Origin: Acidimicrobiales bacterium | GTDB taxonomy: Bacteria; Actinomycetota; Acidimicrobiia; Acidimicrobiales; Aldehydirespiratoraceae | Reading direction: 5' to 3' | DNA: 64,000 nucleotides | Assembly (NCBI GenBank): GCA_040219515.1 | Contig: JAVJSI010000013.1 | Location: 62,001 to 126,000 of the forward strand | In this document: one piece after another, positions 25,848 to 33,396 of the stretch | Position numbering within the stretch: the first letter of the stretch is position 1 | How the letters are laid out: each line of letters starts with the position of its first letter | Made by a program: the position numbers and the translations under genes | The notes under the pieces: generated by a model | The model's database searches: none | What the model was told of the DNA's origin: nothing | Seen by the model: only the letters and a program-made list of their open reading frames with translations

Positions 25848-26751
25848 CGGCGATCACGTCGCGTCCGTAGCGCTCCAGCGCCTCGACCGCGTGGTCGATC
25901 GAGTCGCCGGGCACGTTCACGCCGCACCAGTTCATGCCGAGGGCGGCGAGTTCGTCGAGTGCCGAGAGGTGCTGATCGGCGTTGAAGTCATCGTCGCCGG
26001 GCGCGCCGCCCGCGTCGGTCCCGAAGCTGATGTCGATCGCGGCCCGGTCTCGACCGGCTTCGTCGACATGGCGCCAGAGGTAGTCGAGCATGCCGGCGAG
26101 GTCGTCGACGGTCTCGAGCGCCGGCGTCTTCGCCGTGGCCGCGAGCGTGCGGGGCGCGGGGAACGGCACCCAGCCGTCGGCCGAGGTGGCGACCCGGCGA
26201 CGGGACAGCTTGCTGTTGCCGCCGATCCAGATCGGTACATGGCCCGGTTGGGGGTTGACCGTCTGCCCGAAGGCGGTGAAGTCGCTGCCCTCGTAGGCGA
26301 AGTCGTCCTCGGTCCACACGCCGCGGAGCACGTCGATCGCCTCGTCGAAGATGACATTGCGCTGGTCGAAATCCACGCCGACGGCCTTGTACTCGCCCTT
26401 GAGGTAGCCGGTGCCGACGGCCAACGTGAACCGGCCGTCGGAGAGCGCGTCGATGGTCGCAACCGCCTTCGCGACGATGAACGGGTTTCGGTAGGGGAGC
26501 ACGACGATGTTCGGGATCAGGCGGATCCGCTCGGTGACCGCGGCGACGAATGCCAGCGCCGCGAAGGGGTCGAGCGCGTCATGGCCGCCGCCCTCGAGCC
26601 AGCGGGTGGTCGGCGCGGGATGGTCGGTGAACCCGACACCCGAGAACCCGGCGTTCTCCGCGGCGGTGGCGAAACGCACGAGGCCGTCCTTGCGGAGGAA
26701 CTCGGGGTTGTACGGGTGGGTGACCAGCGGGTAGGTGACGGAGTACTTCAC
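25840..26751 (-). CDS. LLM-class F420-dependent oxidoreductase
   Basis: 303 residues from GTG 26751, which has GAGAGG ten bases upstream and lies in a four-base overlap with the kinase stop; a longer open frame reaches back under the kinase gene. Motifs: GFSGVGFTDHPAPT near 35-48, IRLIPNIVVLPYRNP at 76-90, LSDGRFTLAVGTGYLKGE at 103-120 and the phosphate-binding PIWIGGNS. These match the F420-dependent branch. It appears to form a two-gene operon with the FGGY kinase, which is an odd pairing. Confidence 0.87.
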   Translation of the reverse strand: MKYSVTYPLVTHPYNPEFLRKDGLVRFATAAENAGFSGVGFTDHPAPTTRWLEGGGHDALDPFAALAFVAAVTERIRLIPNIVVLPYRNPFIVAKAVATIDALSDGRFTLAVGTGYLKGEYKAVGVDFDQRNVIFDEAIDVLRGVWTEDDFAYEGSDFTAFGQTVNPQPGHVPIWIGGNSKLSRRRVATSADGWVPFPAPRTLAATAKTPALETVDDLAGMLDYLWRHVDEAGRDRAAIDISFGTDAGGAPGDDDFNADQHLSALDELAALGMNWCGVNVPGDSIDHAVEALERYGRDVIAVS

Positions 26752-28094
26752 TGATCGACAGCCTCTCGGAATCGGATGTAGCGGGTCGTTGCCGCGTCGA
26801 CATGATCTGCCCGTGGTTCTACACGGTGACTCGTGCGCCGCCATGATCGGCTCGGCATCGGGTCCGCCTGGAGACCGGCGGTGAGGCGACTGGTGAAGGC
26901 GGCGCCGAGTGCGGCGCCCTCGGGCTGTGCGGTCACGTCGACGGGGAGTCCGGTGCCGTCGGCGAGTGCCTGCATCCAGGCGGAAGAGCGAGTGCCGCCG
27001 CCGGCGGCCACGATCCGTGTCGGTGTCGCCGCCGAGGCAGTGAGCTCGGCCGCGGCCAGGTCGAGGTGATGGCGGACGACGAACGCCGCGGCGTCGTAGG
27101 CCGCGGCCAGGGTGGCCGCCGCATCGTGGCCCACCCGTAGATCGAGGAGCTGGGCGCGACGACCGGGGTCGTGGAAGGGCGTACGTTCGCCGCGGATGTA
27201 GGGGACCCACACCGGCCGCCGGTCGGGTGCGACGGCGAGGACATCGGCGGGGGAGGGGTCGCCGGTGAGCCGGCGGACATGATCGATGAAGAGGCCGCCG
27301 GCGTTGCTGGCACCGCCGATCGCGATGAGTCCCGGCACCGAGTAGGGGATCGTCCACAGGCCGTCGACCTCGATCCATTCGGTGGTGAGCGCCCACGGGA
27401 TCAACGTCGTGCCGCAGATCACCATCACATCGCCGGATTCGGTGGCGTCGGCCACGGTCTGCTCGGCCAGCGCGTCGATCGTCCCGCCGGAGACGGCCAC
27501 GCCGTTCCGGTCGCCGATCGCAGTGGTGCCCGGGATGAACGCCGGGAGTCGCTCGTCGGTGAGACCGAGTTCGGCGATCAGCTCGGGGTCCCACCCCGAG
27601 CCGGTGAAGAGCGGTGCCATCGTCATGGCGGTCGAGGTGTCGATCGCGCCGACGCCGCAAAGGGCATGGTTGGCCACGGCCTGGGCGGGCCACAGCGCGG
27701 CGACCCCCGGGGCCGCGGAGAGTGCCCGGCAGAAGCCGACGACCTCGCCCTCCACGCCGCCGCCCCCGGTGTCGGGTTGCTCACTTCGGCCACGATGGTC
27801 GCCGTAGAGCAGGCCGGGAGTGACGGGGTGACCCCGGTCGTCCACGCCGCACAGCGACGGCACCATGGCCGACACCGTGACGGCGGCGACGTCGCGGTTC
27901 TCGCCCACCGCATCCCACGCGGCGAGGACGCCGTCGATCCACGCGGTGGACGCGTCGTGTTCGAAGGTGTCGGCATCCGGCGCGTGGAGGTCGTGGGGGA
28001 TCCGCGTGCGGGCGACGATGGTTCCGTCGGCGGCAGCGGCGACCGCCTTCACCGACGTCGTGCCGATATCGATGCCGACCGTGAGTTCACCCAT
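26748..28094 (-). CDS. FGGY-family carbohydrate kinase
   Basis: 448 residues from ATG 28094 with GAGGG upstream. The ATPase-fold phosphate-1 loop is VGIDIGTTSVKAV at 6-18, the phosphate-2 region is VICGTTL, and the adenosine site is IVAAGGGTRSSAWMQ near 380. Xylulokinase/gluconokinase-like enzymes of this family phosphorylate sugars or sugar acids with ATP. It is divergent from a 2-hydroxyacid dehydrogenase and a class II aldolase, so together they could make a small sugar-acid degradation route: oxidation, phosphorylation, aldol cleavage. The substrate is unknown. The shared promoter contains copy A of the six-fold 16-bp site. Confidence 0.88.
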   Translation of the reverse strand: MGELTVGIDIGTTSVKAVAAAADGTIVARTRIPHDLHAPDADTFEHDASTAWIDGVLAAWDAVGENRDVAAVTVSAMVPSLCGVDDRGHPVTPGLLYGDHRGRSEQPDTGGGGVEGEVVGFCRALSAAPGVAALWPAQAVANHALCGVGAIDTSTAMTMAPLFTGSGWDPELIAELGLTDERLPAFIPGTTAIGDRNGVAVSGGTIDALAEQTVADATESGDVMVICGTTLIPWALTTEWIEVDGLWTIPYSVPGLIAIGGASNAGGLFIDHVRRLTGDPSPADVLAVAPDRRPVWVPYIRGERTPFHDPGRRAQLLDLRVGHDAAATLAAAYDAAAFVVRHHLDLAAAELTASAATPTRIVAAGGGTRSSAWMQALADGTGLPVDVTAQPEGAALGAAFTSRLTAGLQADPMPSRSWRRTSHRVEPRADHVDAATTRYIRFREAVDQ

Positions 28095-28120
28095 GGATTC
28101 CCTCTTTCCCCGGGACAAAA

Positions 28121-28136
28121 CTAACGTCTGCGTCAT
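28121..28136. promoter_or_regulatory. 16-bp operator-like site A
   Basis: CTAACG-TCTG-CGTCAT, matching CTAACR-NNNG-YGTCAN. It lies between the kinase start (28094) and the dehydrogenase start (28135), and its last two bases are the first two of the dehydrogenase ATG. TAACGT inside it is also a TANNNT -10 box seven bases before that ATG, so the site could block a leaderless promoter. Confidence 0.6.
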
Positions 28137-29106
28137 GTCCCGGCCCATTGCTCTCGTCACGGCCCCGCTGCGCGGGCCGGCGTTCGACGAGCTGTGCGAG
28201 ATCGCCGATGTCGAGTTCGACCCGTGGATCGAGCATCGGCCGATCAAGCTCCACGGTCCCGACGACCTCGCGGCGCGGCTCGCCGAGTCGGGGGCGACGA
28301 TCCTGATCTGCGAGGCCGACTTCTGCAGCGGCCCGGTCTTCGACCTCCCGCTGATGTTGATCGGGTCCACTCGGGGCGACCCGAACAATGTCGATCTGGC
28401 GGGCGCGACGGCGGCGGGGATCCCCGTGCTCCACACGCCCGGCCGCAACGCCGATGCCGTCGCCGAGATGACGGTGGCCATGCTCATGGCCCTCACCCGC
28501 CACGTGGTGCCCGGGCACCACGACATGACCCACGGCACCGTCTACGGCGAGACACTTCCCTACCAGCGCTATCGGGCCTGGCAGATCGCCGGCCGCACCG
28601 CCGGACTCGTCGGGCTCGGTGCCGTGGGCCGGGCGACCAGGTGGCGCCTCGAGGGTCTCGGCATGCGCGTCATCACGAGTGACCCCTTCGCCGACGACGC
28701 AACCCACGATCTCGATGACCTGCTCGCGGAGGCCGACGTCGTGTCGATGCACGCCGCGGTCACGCCTGACACCACGGCGATGATGAACGCCGAACGGTTC
28801 GCCCGCATGAAGCCCGGCGCGGTCTACCTCAACTCGGCGCGGGCCGCTCTGCACGACACGGACGCGCTGCTCGGCGCGCTGGACTCGGGGCACCTCGGCG
28901 GTGCGGCCCTCGACCATGTCGACGGCGAGACGCTGCCGCAGGGGCACCCGTTGCTCGGCCGCTCCAATGTGGTGCTCACCCCGCACATCGGCGGAGCGAC
29001 CTTCGACGTCGAGTCCCGCCAGAGCGAGATGATCGTGGCCGACGTGAAGGCGATCCTCGCCGGCGAACGACCGACCCACTGTACGAATCCGGAGGTACTC
29101 GGATGA
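28135..29106 (+). CDS. D-2-hydroxyacid dehydrogenase, NAD-dependent
   Basis: 323 residues from ATG 28135; the longer open frame upstream is antisense to the kinase. Rossmann motif GLVGLGAVG at 157-165, catalytic Arg236 (NSAR), Glu265 (DGETLPQGHPL) and His284 (TPHIGGAT), the standard triad of D-isomer-specific dehydrogenases (phosphoglycerate or glyoxylate reductase type). It should interconvert a 2-hydroxy acid and a 2-keto acid. It overlaps the aldolase start by four bases (ATGA). No ribosome site precedes it; a -10 box seven bases upstream suggests a leaderless message. Confidence 0.9.
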   Translation: MSRPIALVTAPLRGPAFDELCEIADVEFDPWIEHRPIKLHGPDDLAARLAESGATILICEADFCSGPVFDLPLMLIGSTRGDPNNVDLAGATAAGIPVLHTPGRNADAVAEMTVAMLMALTRHVVPGHHDMTHGTVYGETLPYQRYRAWQIAGRTAGLVGLGAVGRATRWRLEGLGMRVITSDPFADDATHDLDDLLAEADVVSMHAAVTPDTTAMMNAERFARMKPGAVYLNSARAALHDTDALLGALDSGHLGGAALDHVDGETLPQGHPLLGRSNVVLTPHIGGATFDVESRQSEMIVADVKAILAGERPTHCTNPEVLG

Positions 29107-29768
29107 CCAATGTCCGGCAGGCCGTGGTCGACACGGCGCTCAAGATGTTCCACACCGGCCTCGTGGTGGGTACGGCAGGCAACGTCTCGGGCCGACTCGT
29201 CGACGGCTCGGTGGCGATGACACCGTCGTCGGTGCCCTACGACGACATCGTGGTGTCGGGGCTGGCGATCGTCGACCTCGACGGCGAGATCGTGGAGGGC
29301 TCCGCACGGCCGTCGAGCGAGAAGGCGATGCACCTGCGCTGCTACCAGACGTTCCCCGAGATCGGTGGCGTCGTGCACTGTCACCCTGCGCACGCCTCGA
29401 TGTTCGCCATCGCCCGCAAGGCCATCCCGGCCTGCATCGAAGAAGTGATCGTCTACGTCGGGGGCGACGTGCCGGTGGCCGCCTACCGCACCACCGGATC
29501 CGAGGAGCTGGCTGACGAGGTCGTCTGCCATCTCGGTGATCGTGGTGCGGTGCTGATGGCCAACCACGGACTTCTGTGCGTGGGGAAGTCGCCGGAGGAT
29601 GCACTCCACACCGCGGCGGTGGTCGAACACACGGCCAGAATCGTCGCCGGCGCGGAACAACTCGGCGGCGTGGTGCCGTTGCCCGAGGAGATCATCACGA
29701 ATTTCACCAACATCTATGGCTTGATACGTGGCGGCTGGCAACCGCCGCATCTGGCCGCAGCGTCCTGA
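29103..29768 (+). CDS. Class II aldolase (L-fuculose-phosphate aldolase-like)
   Basis: 221 residues, the normal size for fuculose/rhamnulose-phosphate aldolases. Zn ligands: VVHCHPAHAS near 97-106 and LMANHGLLCVG near 157-167. N-terminal GTAGNVSGR binds substrate phosphate in this family and SSEKAMHLRCY carries the catalytic Glu region. It should cleave a phosphorylated sugar or sugar acid to a C3/C2 fragment. It is co-translated with the 2-hydroxyacid dehydrogenase and opposite an FGGY kinase, which could provide the phosphorylated substrate. Confidence 0.87.
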   Translation: MTNVRQAVVDTALKMFHTGLVVGTAGNVSGRLVDGSVAMTPSSVPYDDIVVSGLAIVDLDGEIVEGSARPSSEKAMHLRCYQTFPEIGGVVHCHPAHASMFAIARKAIPACIEEVIVYVGGDVPVAAYRTTGSEELADEVVCHLGDRGAVLMANHGLLCVGKSPEDALHTAAVVEHTARIVAGAEQLGGVVPLPEEIITNFTNIYGLIRGGWQPPHLAAAS

Positions 29769-29778
29769 GGAGGACCCA

Positions 29779-30642
29779 ATGCCCAATCCCGTCGACATGA
29801 GCGACCTCGGCCACACCAGCTACGCGGTCGACGGCCCGGTTGCGATCGTCACGATCGACCGCGCCGACAAGGCCAACGCCGTGAACCAACAGACCCTCGA
29901 CGAGATGGACGCCTGTTTCACCGCAGCCGCGGACGACCCCGACGTGCGCGTCATCGTGCTGCGCGCCGACGGCAAGCACTTCTCATCGGGCCACGACATG
30001 AGTGGCAGCGACGACGCGATCGGCGAGAACGCCGATCCCGAGAAGGCCAAGCAGTCCAGCCAGCTCGACTGGGAGGAGCGCGGCCTCCAGGCCATCTACG
30101 AGTGGGAGCGGGTGCACTATCTCGGCTACAGCCGCAAGTGGCGCGACATTCCGAAGCCGACCATCGCCGCGGTGCAGGGCGCCTGTATCGCCGGTGGCCT
30201 GATGCTCTGTTGGCCGATGGACCTGATCATCGCCGCCGACAATGCCCACTTCTCCGACCCGGTGCTGCGGATGGGCATCGGTGGCGTCGAGTACCACGGC
30301 CACACCTGGGAGGTGGGCCCCCGCAAGGCCAAGGAGATGCTCTTCACGGCTCGCCGGTTCGGGGCGGAGGAGGCCGAGAAGCTGGGGATGGTGAACAGGG
30401 TCGTGCCCCTCGACGAGCTCATGGACCAGACGATGGAGCTCGCTCGCGAGATCGCCGAGATGCATCCGTTCGCCCTCACCCAGGCCAAGCGCATCGTCAA
30501 CCAGACCCAGGACATCCAGGGCTTCTACACCGCGCTGCAGTCCGGCTTCGACATGCACACCGTCGGCCACGGCAACGCCTTGAGCGTCAACGGGTATCCC
30601 GTCCTCATGAATCTCAGCGAGATGAAGAAGCAGAACAACTGA
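29779..30642 (+). CDS. Enoyl-CoA hydratase/isomerase-family protein (crotonase fold)
   Basis: 287 residues from ATG 29779 with a strong GGAGGA site that overlaps the end of the aldolase gene. Crotonase landmarks: FSSGHDMSG at 68-76 and GACIAGGLML at 134-143, whose backbone amides make the oxyanion hole for the thioester. Of the two usual catalytic glutamates, the first position is Asp154 (AADNAHF) and the second is Val162 (DPVLRMG instead of PE.nLG), so it is unlikely to be a normal hydratase; isomerase, hydrolase or C-C lyase activity is possible. It is convergent with the P450 at 30675. Confidence 0.87.
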   Translation: MPNPVDMSDLGHTSYAVDGPVAIVTIDRADKANAVNQQTLDEMDACFTAAADDPDVRVIVLRADGKHFSSGHDMSGSDDAIGENADPEKAKQSSQLDWEERGLQAIYEWERVHYLGYSRKWRDIPKPTIAAVQGACIAGGLMLCWPMDLIIAADNAHFSDPVLRMGIGGVEYHGHTWEVGPRKAKEMLFTARRFGAEEAEKLGMVNRVVPLDELMDQTMELAREIAEMHPFALTQAKRIVNQTQDIQGFYTALQSGFDMHTVGHGNALSVNGYPVLMNLSEMKKQNN

Positions 30643-30674
30643 CGAAACGCCGGTGACGCGGGGCGAGCTCGCAG

Positions 30675-31889
30675 TCAGGAAGTCGAGAAGGGGACGGAGC
30701 GGTAACCGGCGACGTTGCTCATCTGGACGCGCTCGCAGCGCGCCTCATCGATCGAGTAGTTCGGCCAGCGCCGGCGGATCTCGTCGATTGCGACCACACA
30801 CTCCATGCGGGCGAGCGCGGCACCGAGGCAGGTGTGGATGCCGTGGCCGAGGCTGATGGCGAGCCGTTGCTCGCGGTCGATGTCGAACACCGTGGCGTCG
30901 GGGCCGAACTCGCGCTCGTCGTGGTTGGCCGCGCCGGTGACGATGAAGACGGGTTTGCCGGCTTCGACGGTGACCCCGTGCCACTCGGTCTCGTTGACGC
31001 TGAGGCGGCCCTGGTATTGCGAGGGTGCCCAGTAACGCAGCACCTCTTCGACCGCGCCGGCCGTCTTCGACGGATCCGCCTTCAGCTTGTCCCACTCGCG
31101 GGGGTTGCGATGGAACAGCACCCCCGCGTTCGCGACCGCCTTGGTGACTGTTTCACTGCCGGCGGCACCGAGGAGCGAGATGAACCCGGCGATGTCCTCG
31201 TCGGTCAGCGCCGCCACCTCGCCCGTCTCGGTCTCGACCTCGGCCTCGATGAGCGTGGACGTGAGGTCATCGCCGAGATGGGATCGCTTGTCGGAGACGA
31301 ACTCGATGAAGTACACCGCCTGGTTGATCGCCGCTTCGGCCTGGGCTGCACTGCCCAACGCCTCGCCCTCCTCGCGGTGCAACATCGCGTCGGTCTGGTG
31401 GCGGATCATCTGCCAGTCGGCTTCGGGTACCCCGAGAATCGCGCAGATCACCTCGACGGGAAACGGACCCGAGAAGTCCTTCACGAGATCGAACTCATCG
31501 GCGTCCACGAGTGGCTCGAGATACTTGCGGATCTGCTGGCGGACGAGTCGGTCGTAGCGTTCCATCGCCCGAGGCGTGAACGAGCGGGACACCAGCTTGC
31601 GATACCTCGTGTGCTGCGGAGGGTCCATCATGATCAACGAGTTGAAACTGTCGTCATGATCGGGGTTGGTGAGTTGCTCGTAGGTCAGCCCGTGGGTCGA
31701 GGTGAAGTTCGCGGTGTCGCGATGCACGGCGACACAGTCGTCGAAGCGGCTGAAGGCGTAGAAGTCGTATCGCTCGCTGTGGAAGCAGGGAGCGTCGGCA
31801 CGCAACGAGGCGTACATCGCGGTGGGATCGTCGAAGTACTCACGACTGAACGGGTCGAACTCGACGGTGTTCGCTGGTGGCTTGGTCAC
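30675..31889 (-). CDS. Cytochrome P450, last gene of the Liv operon
   Basis: 404 residues from GTG 31889, with GGGAG upstream. I-helix GAAGSETV at 241-248, ExxR inside EEVLR at 281-285, and heme loop LGHGIHTCLG with Cys354; the usual Phe at the start of the heme loop is Leu here. It begins only 11 bases after the LivF stop and is therefore probably transcribed with the Liv-type importer, implying that the imported compound (or its derivative) is the P450 substrate. It is clearly homologous to the P450 at 17338 (shared GAANHDEREFGP segment). Confidence 0.92.
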   Translation of the reverse strand: MTKPPANTVEFDPFSREYFDDPTAMYASLRADAPCFHSERYDFYAFSRFDDCVAVHRDTANFTSTHGLTYEQLTNPDHDDSFNSLIMMDPPQHTRYRKLVSRSFTPRAMERYDRLVRQQIRKYLEPLVDADEFDLVKDFSGPFPVEVICAILGVPEADWQMIRHQTDAMLHREEGEALGSAAQAEAAINQAVYFIEFVSDKRSHLGDDLTSTLIEAEVETETGEVAALTDEDIAGFISLLGAAGSETVTKAVANAGVLFHRNPREWDKLKADPSKTAGAVEEVLRYWAPSQYQGRLSVNETEWHGVTVEAGKPVFIVTGAANHDEREFGPDATVFDIDREQRLAISLGHGIHTCLGAALARMECVVAIDEIRRRWPNYSIDEARCERVQMSNVAGYRSVPFSTS

Positions 31890-31900
31890 GGAGTGTCTCC

Positions 31901-32629
31901 CTAGTGGTCCGTACTCCCGGTTTCGAAGAGGTGGCTGACCACGATCTCGGCGGCGCCCGCGGCGGGACCTTCCCAGCCGATGCGGCCATGCTGGAGCAGC
32001 GCGATGTGGTCGCAGAGCGCGAGGGCGTGCTGGACGTGCTGCTCGATGATCAACAGGGCGGTGCCAGAACCCCGGATGCCGGCGAGTGTCTCGTAGACCT
32101 CGTCGATGATGATGGGGGCGAGGCCGAGCGAGAGTTCGTCGGCGATCAGCAGACGGGGTTGTTCGACCAGCACTCGAGCGAGCGACAACATGCGCTGCTC
32201 ACCGCCGGACAGGGTGCCGGCCACCTGCTTGTGGCGCTCCCCGAGCCTGGGGAACAGCTCGTAGGCCCGGGCGAGTGCCTCGCCGACCCGGGCCCGACCG
32301 AGCGCTCGCCGAAACGAGAGCTCGAGATTCTCCTGCACCGTGAAGGACGCGAAGACGGAGCGACCCTCGGGCGCGTGCGCGATGCCGGCGCGGGCGAACT
32401 CGTAGGTCTTGGCGTCGGTCATGTCGACACCGTCGACGAACACCGAGCCCGACGACGCGCTCACCAACCCGGAGGCGACTCGGGCCAGGGTGGTCTTGCC
32501 GACGCCGTTGGGGCCGAGAATACCCACCGCGCTGCCCCGTTCGATTGCCAGCGAGATGCCGAAGAGTGCGCGGAACGGTCCGTAGGCCGCCTCGACGTCG
32601 CGCAGTTCGAGAATCGGCGAGGTCGTCAT
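31901..32629 (-). CDS. livF: ABC transporter ATPase, LivF type
   Basis: 242 residues. Walker A GPNGVGKTT at 39-47, HAPEGRSVF near 85-93 (the LivF-specific form of the Q-loop region), signature LSGGEQ at 140-145, Walker B LLIADE at 160-165 followed by LSLGLAP. It is half of the ATPase heterodimer with LivG. Its start overlaps the livG stop by four bases. It serves the branched-chain-amino-acid-type (HAAT) importer; members of this family also import amides, urea, aromatic acids and other organics. Confidence 0.92.
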   Translation of the reverse strand: MTTSPILELRDVEAAYGPFRALFGISLAIERGSAVGILGPNGVGKTTLARVASGLVSASSGSVFVDGVDMTDAKTYEFARAGIAHAPEGRSVFASFTVQENLELSFRRALGRARVGEALARAYELFPRLGERHKQVAGTLSGGEQRMLSLARVLVEQPRLLIADELSLGLAPIIIDEVYETLAGIRGSGTALLIIEQHVQHALALCDHIALLQHGRIGWEGPAAGAAEIVVSHLFETGSTDH

Positions 32630-33396
32630 CCCTCGACCTCCAGCGTGCCGAGGTAGGCCTCGCGGACGGCGCGGTGTTGCAGGGTCTCCGTGGTCGGACC
32701 TTCCGCGATCAGGCTGCCGAAGTCGAGGACATAGGCCCGATCGGTGAAGCCGGAAACGAGTTCGACGTCGTGCTCCACCAGGAGGATCGAGAACCCCTTC
32801 TCGGCCTGGACCGAGCGGAGCGTGGCGGCCAATGCGGCCGTCTCCTCACGATCGAGGCCCGACGACGGCTCGTCGAGGAGGAGGAGTCTGGGCTCGGTCA
32901 TGAGCGCTCGGCCGACCTCGACGAGTCGGCCCTGCCCGAGACTCATCGCTTCGATCGGTTCGTCGCCGAGTCCGTCGAGTCCGAGCAGCGCGAGCACCTG
33001 ATCGCAGCGATCGATCTCGGCCGTCGTCGGTCGACCCATGCCGAGCAGGTCCTTCCAGAACGCACCGGAGCCGTTGTGGATCCGTTCGGCGATGAGGAGG
33101 TGTTCGCGCACCGTCGAGTCGGTGAAGAGTTCGATGCGCTGGAACGTGCGGCCGATTCCGGCGCGTGCCCGCCGGTTGACCGGAAGCTTTCCGATGTCGC
33201 GGCCGAGGAAGCGGACTGTGCCCTCGTCGGGTGTCAGGATCCCCAGGAGGCAGTTGAAGAACGTGGTCTTGCCCGCGCCGTTCGGTCCGATGAGACCGAT
33301 TCGCTCACCCTCCATCACGTCGATGCTGACGCGGTCGAGGGCCCGAACGCCCGAAAACGTTTTCGAGATTCCGCGGGCTTCGAGGATGGCGGTCAT
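32626..33396 (-). CDS. livG: ABC transporter ATPase, LivG type
   Basis: 256 residues. Walker A GPNGAGKTT at 37-45, GIGRTFQRIELF at 80-91 with the Q-loop Gln, signature region MSLGQGRLVEVGRAL at 151-165 (SLGQ in place of SGGQ, which is common in LivG), Walker B LLLLDEPSSGLD at 171-182, and C-terminal VLDFGSLIAEG. It pairs with LivF. Its start overlaps the permease stop by four bases, so all three membrane/ATPase genes are translationally linked. Confidence 0.92.
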   Translation of the reverse strand: MTAILEARGISKTFSGVRALDRVSIDVMEGERIGLIGPNGAGKTTFFNCLLGILTPDEGTVRFLGRDIGKLPVNRRARAGIGRTFQRIELFTDSTVREHLLIAERIHNGSGAFWKDLLGMGRPTTAEIDRCDQVLALLGLDGLGDEPIEAMSLGQGRLVEVGRALMTEPRLLLLDEPSSGLDREETAALAATLRSVQAEKGFSILLVEHDVELVSGFTDRAYVLDFGSLIAEGPTTETLQHRAVREAYLGTLEVEG

